Positions 56,583-64,000 of a stretch of DNA of 64,000 nt are shown here, in pieces. The notes under the pieces were generated by a model. That model saw only the letters and a program-made list of their open reading frames with translations, ran no database searches and was not told where the DNA came from. Source of the stretch: PALSA-612 sp963742925 (GTDB lineage: Bacteria; Actinomycetota; Thermoleophilia; Gaiellales; Gaiellaceae); contig CAVUNV010000006.1 in NCBI GenBank assembly GCA_963742925.1, positions 1-64,000 of the forward strand, given 5' to 3'. The translations under genes were made by a program, and so were the position numbers. Numbering within the stretch: position 1 is the stretch's first letter; every line of letters begins with the position of its first letter.

Positions 56583-58313
56583 CTAGCCGGAGGCGAGCTT
56601 CAGCGCGTCCAGGCGCGCCGCCTCGATCCGCGCGGGCGTCGACGCATCGTGCGACCAGCGTGGCCACGCCTGCGGTGGCGTGCCCTTCAAGTCGCAACCG
56701 ACGGTGCAGGCGAGCTTCACGCCGGACTTGTCGGCGCTGAACAGGCCGTGCGCACCCAGGATCTCCGCCACCTTCGACGCGCCGAGGCGCTTCCGGACGA
56801 TGGAGAAGATCTCCCAGTCCTCGATGCCCGAGCGGATCTGCTCGAGCCGCGCGCTCGGGATCGGGCCGCCGTCGCCCGGGTAGATCAGCACGCGGTCTCC
56901 GCCGTTGTCGACACTCGTGAGCGGGTTCCCGGACGCGCCGTACGTCGTCATCCCGTCGCCGTACAGGATCCCGTCGATGCCCTCGAGCGCCGTCCAGAGC
57001 ACGAACATGCGCGGGTTCGTCAACGGCTCGGTGGCCCGGAAGGACGGGAAGCCCGGGACGCCGTAGTAGGTGTAGGCGAAGATCCGCTTGCCGTGGGCGC
57101 GGGCCCCGTTGATCGCGTCCAGGTACCGGTGCTCGCGGCTGCCGTACTGCTGCTTGGCCGGAACGGTGAAGACACCGTAGTAGCGCCAGTCGACGGCGGC
57201 CCAGATGTCGACGTCGTCTGTGCCCTTGCCGTCCCAGAGGCGCGCCGTCGCGGCGTCAGGCGTGGCCGTGGTCAGCATCTTCGCGCCCGGGAAGCAACGG
57301 TGGAGGGCCGTCGCCTGCCGGGCGAGCAGGCTCGCCTGCGTGTCACCGGGCTCGTCATAGGGATAGACGTACGGGATCGCGCCCGTCTGCAGCCAGCCGT
57401 GACTCGACCAGAACTGCCTGATCGTGCCGAGGTAGCCGCACCAGCTCTCCGGAGCGAACGGGCTCACGCCGGCGATGTAGCGGCCCGGGTGAGTGCGGTT
57501 GTTCGAGAGCGGGATCCACAGCGTGGGGAACTGCCCCGCCTGCAGCTGGCTGATCATGTTGCCCGCCGAGTCCTTCCACCAGGCGTCGCTCGACAGGTAG
57601 CCGGCCGCCGAGCGCGGAATCCCGTATCCCCACGAGTCGGGCGAGATCCGGTAGGCGGAGAGGAACGTGAACAGAGAGTCGTTCGCGGCGCGGATCTGGG
57701 TGTCCGTGGTGTAGTGGAAGAGGTCGATCGCCCGGTTGACGTACGACTGCGGCCCGATTCCGAACACGGTCAGCAGGCTGCCGGCCGCCTGGCCGGGCCT
57801 GGGAAGCTGGACGGCATAGACAGTCACCGTGAGCGGCAGTACGACCTTGCGCCCGTCGGCCGTGACCCTCACCGAGCCTGTGTAGGCACCCGGCGCCGTC
57901 CCGTACGGCACCGACACTTCGACCGACAGCGGCTGGTTCTGCTGCTCGGTCGCGTGCGCGCCGCCGTCCCACGGGAGCAACGCGTCCGGAACGAGCGAGG
58001 AGCCGAAGCGAACGAAGTGCCAGAAGCGAAGCTGAACGCGAAGTGGTCCCAGCTTGTTCGTGTCGACCGCCGCAGCGACGCTGCGCGCGCCGGAGACGAC
58101 GACGAGACCGGCATCGTCGCCGCCGATCGGCTCGTTCAGCGTCACGGCACGCCCAGCGCCGCTCGGGAGCGCACCGCTGCGGGGAATCGACTGCGAGGCG
58201 GGGTAGGTGGCGACGCCCGGGGTGGACGCCGTCGCCACACCGGCCGCGGCACCGGCCGCCCCGAGCACGAGACAGGGCAGCGCGGCTACGAGCAGGCGGC
58301 GAATCCTCGGCAT
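56583..58313 (-). CDS. Exported GH123/DUF4091-like glycoside hydrolase
   Basis: The protein has 576 residues with a signal peptide (RRLLVAALPCLVLGAAGAAA). An N-terminal beta-sandwich includes RVQLRFWHFVRFGSSLVPDA and VEVSVPYGTAPGAYTGSVRV. The catalytic-barrel part contains AIPYVYPYDEPGDTQASLLA, where adjacent Asp-Glu corresponds to the catalytic pair of GH123 enzymes, and DIWAAVDWRYYGV. The C-terminal DUF4091 region is PRMFVLWTALEGIDGILYGD and GIEDWEIFSIVRKRL. GH123 members are N-acetyl-beta-galactosaminidases, but DUF4091 proteins are broader. It may supply sugars to the importer cluster. Confidence 0.8.
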   Translation of the reverse strand: MPRIRRLLVAALPCLVLGAAGAAAGVATASTPGVATYPASQSIPRSGALPSGAGRAVTLNEPIGGDDAGLVVVSGARSVAAAVDTNKLGPLRVQLRFWHFVRFGSSLVPDALLPWDGGAHATEQQNQPLSVEVSVPYGTAPGAYTGSVRVTADGRKVVLPLTVTVYAVQLPRPGQAAGSLLTVFGIGPQSYVNRAIDLFHYTTDTQIRAANDSLFTFLSAYRISPDSWGYGIPRSAAGYLSSDAWWKDSAGNMISQLQAGQFPTLWIPLSNNRTHPGRYIAGVSPFAPESWCGYLGTIRQFWSSHGWLQTGAIPYVYPYDEPGDTQASLLARQATALHRCFPGAKMLTTATPDAATARLWDGKGTDDVDIWAAVDWRYYGVFTVPAKQQYGSREHRYLDAINGARAHGKRIFAYTYYGVPGFPSFRATEPLTNPRMFVLWTALEGIDGILYGDGMTTYGASGNPLTSVDNGGDRVLIYPGDGGPIPSARLEQIRSGIEDWEIFSIVRKRLGASKVAEILGAHGLFSADKSGVKLACTVGCDLKGTPPQAWPRWSHDASTPARIEAARLDALKLASG

Positions 58314-58390
58314 GATCGCGGGGGAAGCTAGCCGATCGGGTCGGCAAGCCGTTTTCTGTCTCTTCCTTCGACGCGTTAGGCTCGAAGCCT

Positions 58391-58903
58391 GTGGAGCCGT
58401 TCATCGCAACCGCCGACCTGTGCGACGCAGCGGCGACTCCGATCGCGATGGACGCGCGGATCCGCCCCGTCTGGCGCGGGGCCCGGCTCGCCGGCCGCGC
58501 CTTCACCGTGCGCGTGCCGCCCTGCGAGATCACCTCGGTGCTGCTTGCGGCCGAGCAGGCCGGGCCCGGCGACGTGATCGTCGTGGACGGGGCCGGGGCC
58601 GTCGAGCGCGCGTTGTGGGGCGGCAAGCTGTCGAAGCTGGCGCTCGAGCGGGGAATCGCGGGAGTTGTGATCGACGGCGCGATCCGGGACGTCGACGAGA
58701 TCGAGGCGCTCGGCTTCCCGGTGTTCGCCGCGGCCGTCGTGCCGACGCCCCCGCAGCGCGACCGGGCGGGCGAGATCGGCGTCACCGTGACCTGCGGCGG
58801 GCTTACGGTCAGCCCGGGCGACTACGTGTACGGGGACGCCGACGGCGTCGTTGTCGTCCCCGCCGGCCTGCACGACGAGATCCTCGGGCGCCTCCCGAGC
58901 TAG
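58391..58903 (+). CDS. RraA-family protein (HMG/CHA aldolase-like)
   Basis: The protein has 170 residues, compact and without signal. Family segments are ATADLCDAAATPIAMDARIR, GDVIVVDGAGAVERALWGGK, GVVIDGAIRDVDEIEALGFP (the Gly-x-x-Arg-Asp metal-pyruvate site), and YVYGDADGVVVVP. In actinobacteria such proteins are more often 4-hydroxy-4-methyl-2-oxoglutarate/oxaloacetate-type lyases than RNase E regulators. It converges with the SDR downstream, overlapping by 4 bases. Confidence 0.88.
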   Translation: MEPFIATADLCDAAATPIAMDARIRPVWRGARLAGRAFTVRVPPCEITSVLLAAEQAGPGDVIVVDGAGAVERALWGGKLSKLALERGIAGVVIDGAIRDVDEIEALGFPVFAAAVVPTPPQRDRAGEIGVTVTCGGLTVSPGDYVYGDADGVVVVPAGLHDEILGRLPS

Positions 58904-59679
58904 AACTTCTTGACGGTCAGGTAGCCGCCGTCCGCGACGATCGTCGTGCCGGTCACGTAGCTCGCTGCATCCGAGGCGAGGAAGACGACCACCTCCGCGA
59001 TCTCCTCCGGGCGGCCGATCCGGCCGAGGGCGTTCGCGTCCTCGACCTGGCGCAGAAAGCGATCGGCCTCCGCGCGGTTCATGCCGCTCAGGTCGCGCCG
59101 CAGCATCGGCGTGTCGATCGTCCCGGGAGCGATCGCGTTGACGCGGATCCCGTGGCGCCCCACCTCGGGAGCCAGGGCCCCGGTGGCGGCGACGAGCCCC
59201 GCCTTGGCGGCGGCGTACGGCACGCAACCCGGAAGGGTCACGTAGGCCTGAACCGAGGAGATGAAGACGATGCTGCCGCCGCCGCGCCGCCGGAGCTCCG
59301 GGATCGCGAGCTGGGCGCAGAGCAGCGCTCCCTTCAGGTTCGTGTCGAGAATCAGGTCGATCGTCTCCTCGCCCTGGAGCTCGAACTCCTCGTAGATCGA
59401 CACGGCGGCGTTCGCGACCACGACGTCGAGTCCGCCGAACTGCTCTCGCGCCGCCTCGACCGCCGCTGCAACGTCCTCCCGGCGGCGGACGTCACCGAGG
59501 ACGAGGGCCGCGTCGCCTCCGGCCGACCCGATCGCGCCGACCGTTTCCTCGAGCCCCTCACGGGCGAGATCGCCGGCCACGACGGACGCTCCTGCCGAGG
59601 CGAGCGCGATCGCCGTCGCCCGCCCGATCCCCGAGCCGGCGCCGGTGACGAGAGCCACCTTGCCGTCGAGCACACCCAT
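58900..59679 (-). CDS. Short-chain dehydrogenase/reductase
   Basis: The protein has 259 residues. The cofactor loop is VALVTGAGSGIGRATAIALA, GDLAREG after strand 2, NAAVSIYEEFELQG, and the active site SIVFISSVQAYVTLPGCVPY with ...YAAAKAGLVAATGALAPEVG. The end has YVTGTTIVADGGYLTVKKF. It is a classical SDR, probably for a sugar or hydroxy-acid, and not closely alike to the SDR at 50772. Its start lies 34 bases from the divergent MetE-like gene. Confidence 0.9.
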   Translation of the reverse strand: MGVLDGKVALVTGAGSGIGRATAIALASAGASVVAGDLAREGLEETVGAIGSAGGDAALVLGDVRRREDVAAAVEAAREQFGGLDVVVANAAVSIYEEFELQGEETIDLILDTNLKGALLCAQLAIPELRRRGGGSIVFISSVQAYVTLPGCVPYAAAKAGLVAATGALAPEVGRHGIRVNAIAPGTIDTPMLRRDLSGMNRAEADRFLRQVEDANALGRIGRPEEIAEVVVFLASDAASYVTGTTIVADGGYLTVKKF

Positions 59680-59713
59680 CGGCGCCGGACTCTAGTTGGA
59701 GTATCGTCGCGGC

Positions 59714-60748
59714 GTGAGCGCGCTCCTGCCCACGACCGTCGTCGGCAGCTATCCGCAGCCCGACTGGCTGATCGACCGGGCGCGCCTCGACAGCCGGCTG
59801 CCGCCCCGCGTGAGGGCACGCGAGCTCTGGCGCGTGGACGAGGCGCAGCTCGAGCAGGCCCAGGACGACGCGACGCTGATCGCGATCATGGACATGGAGC
59901 GCGCCGGCGTCGACATCGTCTCGGACGGCGAGATGCGGCGCGAGAGCTACTCGAACCGCTTCGCGACCGCGCTGGACGGAGTCGACCTCGACAACCCCGG
60001 CGTCGCCGTCGACCGGACCGGCCACGAGAACCCTGTGCCGCGCGTCGTCGGCCCGATCCGGCGGACGCGACCGGTCGAGGTGCGTGACGTCGAGTTCCTA
60101 CGGGCGAACACGGACCGGCCGATCAGGATCACGCTGCCCGGGCCGTTCACGATGGCCCAGCAGGCCCAGAACGACCACTACCCCGACGAGGAGAGCCTCG
60201 CGCTCGCCTACGCCGCTGCGGTCAACGACGAGGCGCGCGACCTGAAGGCGGCCGGCGCCGACGTCGTCCAGATCGACGAGCCGTACCTGCAGGCCCGGCC
60301 GGAGAAGGCCCGGCAGTACGGCGTGGCCGCGATCGACCGGGCGCTCGAGGGGATCGAGGGCGACACCGCCCTGCACATCTGCTTCGGCTACGGGCACATC
60401 GTCAGGGACAAGCCGGCCGGCTACTCGTTCCTCGAGGAGCTGAACGGCTGCGCGGTGCGGCAGATCTCGGTCGAGACGGCTCAGCCGGGCCTCGATCTCT
60501 CGATCCTCCGCCGCCTGCCCGACAAGACGATCGTCCTCGGCGTGATCGACCTCTCGGACGACGCGCCGGTGGAGACGCCGGAGGTGGTGGCCGGGCGGAT
60601 CCGGGCCGCGCTCGAGCACGTGCCTGCCGAGCGGCTGGTCGTCGCCCCCGACTGCGGCATGAAGTACCTGCCCCGGCCCATCGCGTTCGCGAAGCTCGAG
60701 GCGATGGTCGCGGGCGCGGCGATCGTCCGCGACGGCCTCGCGGGCTAG
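59714..60748 (+). CDS. Cobalamin-independent methionine synthase (MetE) C-terminal-type protein
   Basis: The protein has 344 residues, covering only the catalytic barrel of MetE. It begins LLPTTVVGSYPQPDWLIDR. Zinc ligands match ALHICFGYGH (His and Cys) and VVAPDCGMKYL (Cys), and ADVVQIDEPYL is the homocysteine-side Asp-Glu segment. Single-domain MetE-like proteins act as core methyltransferases with methylcobamide or other donors. GTG 59714 was chosen over an upstream start because the conserved barrel begins at once. The next gene starts 10 bases after its stop. Confidence 0.9.
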   Translation: MSALLPTTVVGSYPQPDWLIDRARLDSRLPPRVRARELWRVDEAQLEQAQDDATLIAIMDMERAGVDIVSDGEMRRESYSNRFATALDGVDLDNPGVAVDRTGHENPVPRVVGPIRRTRPVEVRDVEFLRANTDRPIRITLPGPFTMAQQAQNDHYPDEESLALAYAAAVNDEARDLKAAGADVVQIDEPYLQARPEKARQYGVAAIDRALEGIEGDTALHICFGYGHIVRDKPAGYSFLEELNGCAVRQISVETAQPGLDLSILRRLPDKTIVLGVIDLSDDAPVETPEVVAGRIRAALEHVPAERLVVAPDCGMKYLPRPIAFAKLEAMVAGAAIVRDGLAG

Positions 60749-60757
60749 CAGGCCGCT

Positions 60758-61249
60758 GTGACACGAGCCGCCGAGCACACCGTCGAGGAGTATCTGGCCG
60801 CACTCGCCGCCCGGACGCCGGCGCCTGCCTCGGGCTCCGGTGCGGCGCTGACGGGCGCGATCGCGGCCGCCCTGGCCGGGCTCGCGGCCCGCTTCTCGGA
60901 CGAGCGCGAGGCGGCCTCGCGGCTCGAGGAGCTGCGCGCCCGGCTCATGGAGCTCGCCGACGAGGACGCCGATGCCTACACCGCCTTCATGCGCACGAGG
61001 TCGGACGGTGACCGCAGCCGCACGATCGACGTCCCGCTCGCGATCGCCGAGGTCTCGTCCGAGGTGGCTGCGCTCGCGGCCATCCTCGTCGAGGGCGGCA
61101 ACCCGCGGGTCGCGGGCGACGCCGAGGCCGGTGTGCTGCTTGCCGCCGCGGCGGCGCGCGTGGGCGCACGGCTCGTGGAGATCAACGTGGGCGGCGCGGC
61201 CGACCCGCGGCTCGAGCGCGCCCGGGCTGCGGTTGCCGCCGCGTCCTAG
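60758..61249 (+). CDS. Cyclodeaminase/cyclohydrolase family protein (FchA-like)
   Basis: The protein has 163 residues, all helical: TVEEYLAALAARTPAPASGS, GSGAALTGAIAAALAGLAAR, EDADAYTAFMRTRSDGDRSR, and EGGNPRVAGDAEAGVLLAAA. This is the formiminotetrahydrofolate cyclodeaminase/methenyl-THF cyclohydrolase fold, somewhat shorter than the usual 200. Lying between a MetE-like enzyme and formate-THF ligase, it likely interconverts formyl- and methenyl-THF. Confidence 0.88.
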   Translation: MTRAAEHTVEEYLAALAARTPAPASGSGAALTGAIAAALAGLAARFSDEREAASRLEELRARLMELADEDADAYTAFMRTRSDGDRSRTIDVPLAIAEVSSEVAALAAILVEGGNPRVAGDAEAGVLLAAAAARVGARLVEINVGGAADPRLERARAAVAAAS

Positions 61250-61276
61250 GCCGCTCCCTCTATACGCTCCCACACC

Positions 61277-62944
61277 GTGACGACGCAGATGCCCTCCTCG
61301 CTCGAGATCGCGCAGGCCGCGACCCTCCGGCCGATCGCAGACATCGCCGACGAGATCGGTCTCTCGAGCGACGAGGTCGAGCTCTACGGCCGCTACAAGG
61401 CCAAGATCGACCTCTCGGTGCTCGACCGGCTCGCCGATCGCCCGGACGGAAAGCTGATCAACGTCACCGCGATCACGCCCACGCCGGCCGGCGAGGGGAA
61501 GACGACGACGGCCGTGTCGCTCACCCAGGCCTTCGGCCGGCTCGGCAAGCGGCCCGTCCTCTGCCTGCGCGAGGCGTCGGTCGGCCCGGTGTTCGGGATC
61601 AAGGGCGGCGCCGCCGGCGCCGGCTACACGCAGGTCGTGCCGATGGAGGACATGAACCTCCACTTCACCGGCGACATCCACGCGATCGGCGCCGCCAACA
61701 ACCTGCTCGCGGCCATGCTCGACGCGCACCTGCTGCACGGCAACGCGCTGCAGGTCGACCCGCTCTCGATCTCCTGGCGGCGCTGCGTCGACATCAACGA
61801 CCGCGCGCTCCGCGACATCGTCGTCGGGCTCGGAGGGCGCGCCAACGGCTACACCCGGCAGACCGGCTTCGACATCACCGCGGCATCCGAGGTGATGGCG
61901 ATCGTCGCCGTCGCCCGCGACCTGCACGACCTGCGCAGCCGCCTGGGCGCGATCACGGTCGGCGCCACCTACGACGGCGAGCCGGTGACCGCCGAGCAGC
62001 TCCGGGCCGCCGGCGCGATGACCGTGCTGCTGAAGGACACGATCAAGCCGAACCTCGTCCAGACGCTCGAGGGCCAGCCGGTGTTCGTCCACTGCGGCCC
62101 GTTCGCCAACATCGCGCACGGCAACAACTCCCTCGTCGCCGACCGCGTGGCGCTCAAGCTCGGCGACTACGTCGTCACGGAGAGCGGCTTCGGATCGGAC
62201 ATGGGGATGGAGAAGTTCTTCGACATCGTCTGCCGGGTCGGAGGCCTGCGGCCGAGCGCGTCCGTGCTGGTCGCGACCGTGAAGGCGCTCAAGCACCACG
62301 GCGGCGATCCGAACGGCGGCCAGGCCGAGATCGAGGCCGGCGCCGCCAACCTGAGACGCCACCTCGGGATCGTGCGCGAGTTCGGGATCAACGCCGTCGT
62401 CGCCGTCAACCGGTTCCCGACCGACACGGACGAGGAGATCGAGCTCGTGCGGCGGCTCGCCCTCGAGGGTGGCGCCTACGCCGCAGAGATCAACGACGGG
62501 TACGCGCAGGGCGGCGAGGGAGCGACGGCGCTGGCCGAGGCGGTCTCGGCCGCCGCGGAGGAGCCGAACTCGTTCGCGGAGCTCTACCCGCTCGACGCGC
62601 CGATCGAGAAGAAGATCGAGGCAATCGCCGTCCGCGCCTACGGCGCCGACGGGATCTTCCTGCTCAAGACGGCGCGCGACAAGATCGCCCAGTTCAACGC
62701 CGACGGGCTCGACCGGCTGCCGATCTGCATGGCGAAGACGCACCTCTCGCTCTCGCACGACGTCGCGCTGACCAACGCGCCCACCGGCTTCGTGGTCACG
62801 ATCCGCGACATCCGCGCCTACACGGGCGCCGGCTGGCTCGTCGCACTCTGCGGCGACATGCAGACGATGCCCGGCCTGAGCAAGACTCCGGCTGCCTTCA
62901 ACGTCGATATCGACGAGAACGGCCGCACGGTCGGTTTGTTCTAG
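61277..62944 (+). CDS. fhs: Formate-tetrahydrofolate ligase
   Basis: The protein has 555 residues, full length. The ATP loop is ITPTPAGEGKTTTAVSLTQA; others are LREASVGPVFGIKGGAAGAG, EDMNLHFTGDIHAIGAANNL, TGFDITAASEVMAIVA, FVHCGPFANIAHGNNSL, and GFVVTIRDIRAYTGAGWLVA. It joins formate to THF with ATP, feeding one-carbon metabolism. It follows FchA by 27 bases and forms a three-gene C1 operon with the MetE-like gene. Confidence 0.97.
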   Translation: MTTQMPSSLEIAQAATLRPIADIADEIGLSSDEVELYGRYKAKIDLSVLDRLADRPDGKLINVTAITPTPAGEGKTTTAVSLTQAFGRLGKRPVLCLREASVGPVFGIKGGAAGAGYTQVVPMEDMNLHFTGDIHAIGAANNLLAAMLDAHLLHGNALQVDPLSISWRRCVDINDRALRDIVVGLGGRANGYTRQTGFDITAASEVMAIVAVARDLHDLRSRLGAITVGATYDGEPVTAEQLRAAGAMTVLLKDTIKPNLVQTLEGQPVFVHCGPFANIAHGNNSLVADRVALKLGDYVVTESGFGSDMGMEKFFDIVCRVGGLRPSASVLVATVKALKHHGGDPNGGQAEIEAGAANLRRHLGIVREFGINAVVAVNRFPTDTDEEIELVRRLALEGGAYAAEINDGYAQGGEGATALAEAVSAAAEEPNSFAELYPLDAPIEKKIEAIAVRAYGADGIFLLKTARDKIAQFNADGLDRLPICMAKTHLSLSHDVALTNAPTGFVVTIRDIRAYTGAGWLVALCGDMQTMPGLSKTPAAFNVDIDENGRTVGLF

Positions 62945-63055
62945 GCAGTCGCCGTCCTCACGCGCCACGCGCCTGTGGACGAGTCGTTGCGCTTTCGGCA
63001 CATTTGAGTCTCCCCTGCGTGACGATTTCGCGGCTAGGGTCCAACACGGGGGCAA

Positions 63056-63070
63056 GGGGCCGAAGGCCCC
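63056..63070. terminator. GC-rich hairpin between convergent fhs and thrC-like genes
   Basis: GGGGCC-GAA-GGCCCC is a 6-base perfect stem with a 3-base loop inside a longer symmetric GGGGGC...CCCCCGGGGG run, placed in the 150-base gap between convergent stops. It could end transcripts from both sides. Confidence 0.5.
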
Positions 63071-63094
63071 CGGGGGAAACGAATTGAGTACCGC

Positions 63095-64000
63095 TCAGGC
63101 CGCCGCCAGGCGCTCCAGGACGCGGTCTGCGTCCGGCTCGATCTCGATCGGGCGACAGCGATCCGCGACGTGCTCGGGCGTCTTCAGCCCGTCGCCGGTG
63201 ACGAGCAGGACAACACGATCCGCCTTCCCCAGCTCCCCGGTCTCGACCGCACGGCGTAGCGCTCCCAGCGTGACTCCCGGAGCCGTCTCGCCGAACACGC
63301 CCGTCGTCTCGGCCAGCATGCCCATGTTCTCGACCACCTCGTCCTCGGCAACCGCGTAGATCGCCCCGCCGGTGTCGCGTGCCGCCGCGACCGCGAAGTC
63401 GCCGTCGGCCGGGTTCCCGATCGCGAGCGAGCGGGCGACCGTCGCAGGGCGCACCGGCTGCACGCGCCCACCGTCCGCGAAGGCCGTCGCGACCGGAGAG
63501 CAGCCCTCCGCCTGGCCGCCGTACAGCCGCGGTGTCGCGGCAACGAGCCCGAGCCGGCGCAGCTCGCCGAAGCCCTGGCCGATCTTCGAGAACAGGGCGC
63601 CCGACGCGATCGGGCAGACGACCGCAGCGGGCGCCTCCCAGCCGAGCTGCTCGGCGATCTCGTAGGCGAGCGTCTTCGACCCCTCGGCGTAGTAGGAGCG
63701 CAGGGTGACGTTCACGAACGCCCAGTCGAGCTCGAACGAGAGCTCGACGGTCAGCCGAGAGCAGTGGTCGTAGGAGCCGCGGACGGCGTAGATCGTGGCG
63801 CCGTAGACCGCGGTCGCGAGCAGCTTCTCGGGCTCGAGGTCGACAGGGCAGAAGACGACCGCCTCCATTCCCTCCGCGGCGGCGCGGGCAGCGACGGCGT
63901 TCGCGAGATTGCCGGTCGACGAGCAGGAGAGCGTGTCGAGCCCGAGCTCCTGCGCCTTGGCCGCCGCGACGGCGACGACCCGGTCCTTGAACGAGTGCGT
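63095..64000 (-). CDS. Threonine synthase-like PLP enzyme, 5' end beyond the window
   Basis: Reading leftward from the window edge, the frame contains THSFKDRVVAVAAAKAQELG, whose lysine binds pyridoxal phosphate, then LSCSSTGNLANAVAARAAAE, and LRSYYAEGSKTLAYEIAEQL. The C-terminal part ends RPIEIEPDADRVLERLAAA. This is fold-type II threonine synthase or a close relative. About 300 residues are visible; roughly the first 100-130 lie past 64000. It is convergent with fhs. Confidence 0.88.
   Translation of the reverse strand, partial: THSFKDRVVAVAAAKAQELGLDTLSCSSTGNLANAVAARAAAEGMEAVVFCPVDLEPEKLLATAVYGATIYAVRGSYDHCSRLTVELSFELDWAFVNVTLRSYYAEGSKTLAYEIAEQLGWEAPAAVVCPIASGALFSKIGQGFGELRRLGLVAATPRLYGGQAEGCSPVATAFADGGRVQPVRPATVARSLAIGNPADGDFAVAAARDTGGAIYAVAEDEVVENMGMLAETTGVFGETAPGVTLGALRRAVETGELGKADRVVLLVTGDGLKTPEHVADRCRPIEIEPDADRVLERLAAA

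Noticed and set aside
60098..63055. 985-codon open frame antisense to fhs and the MetE-like gene
   Set aside because: It is an Arg/Asp/Val-rich shadow frame produced by high GC; the plus-strand proteins are clearly real.

Overview
The window looks like high-GC actinobacterial chromosome. GTG and TTG starts are common, genes are packed with 4-base start/stop overlaps, and the gene families (PASTA kinase, MMPL transporter, TetR-controlled DHA2 transporters, PAS-LuxR and AAA-LuxR regulators) are typical of deep-branching soil actinobacteria such as Thermoleophilia. That placement is inference; there is no rRNA in the window. I saw no rRNA, tRNA, IS element, prophage or CRISPR array.

Sequence quality changes across the window and must be read first. 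Bases 1-5833 are an error-rich reverse complement of about 5834-12092, folding back at a short inverted repeat at 5817-5849 inside a peptidase gene. This is most simply a fold-back (hairpin or chimeric read) artefact. From 5.8 to about 21 kb many genes carry several frameshifts that are obvious from conserved protein sequence. From about 22 kb on the sequence is mostly clean. Three further joins truncate genes: 17.21 kb (HyuB to HpaI aldolase), 21.54 kb (AAA-LuxR regulator to reversed glycerol kinase) and 42.92-43.03 kb (a stray AAA+ ATPase fragment).

Layout. 5.8-13.7 kb: partial M20 peptidase, NarL-type regulator, a 73-residue small protein directly before a B12-binding radical SAM enzyme (candidate RiPP system), PAS-LuxR regulator, PASTA Ser/Thr kinase. 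13.8-24.5 kb: DUF1801, beta-carbonic anhydrase, hydantoinase A, the HyuB/aldolase chimera, glnS, truncated regulator and glpK fragment, two exported or anchored beta-rich proteins, a DUF669-like protein. 24.6-30.6 kb: an export island with a TetR repressor, a perfect palindromic operator, two divergent DHA2 transporters and an MMPL transporter. 30.6-42.9 kb: exported protein, alpha/beta hydrolase, zinc-ribbon protein, typA-greA, CYTH/CHAD, DUF2237, a cytochrome b/molybdopterin oxidoreductase pair, CHRD protein, OmpR-type two-component pair, GST, a DUF3800 cassette with two overlapping small ORFs, PEP-mutase family enzyme.

43.0-56.5 kb (all minus) is a catabolic supercluster. In transcription order it runs leuC-leuD, then lipoyl domain, E1 alpha, E1 beta, IclR regulator, SDR, SMP-30 lactonase, sugar-binding protein, two permeases, ABC ATPase, TrmB regulator and aldehyde dehydrogenase. 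It reads as uptake of a sugar or polyol, oxidation, lactone hydrolysis, dehydration and 2-oxoacid/aldehyde oxidation.

56.6-64 kb: GH123/DUF4091-like exported protein, RraA-family protein, second SDR, and a one-carbon operon (MetE-like methyltransferase, cyclodeaminase, formate-THF ligase), ending in a threonine-synthase-like gene that runs out of the window.
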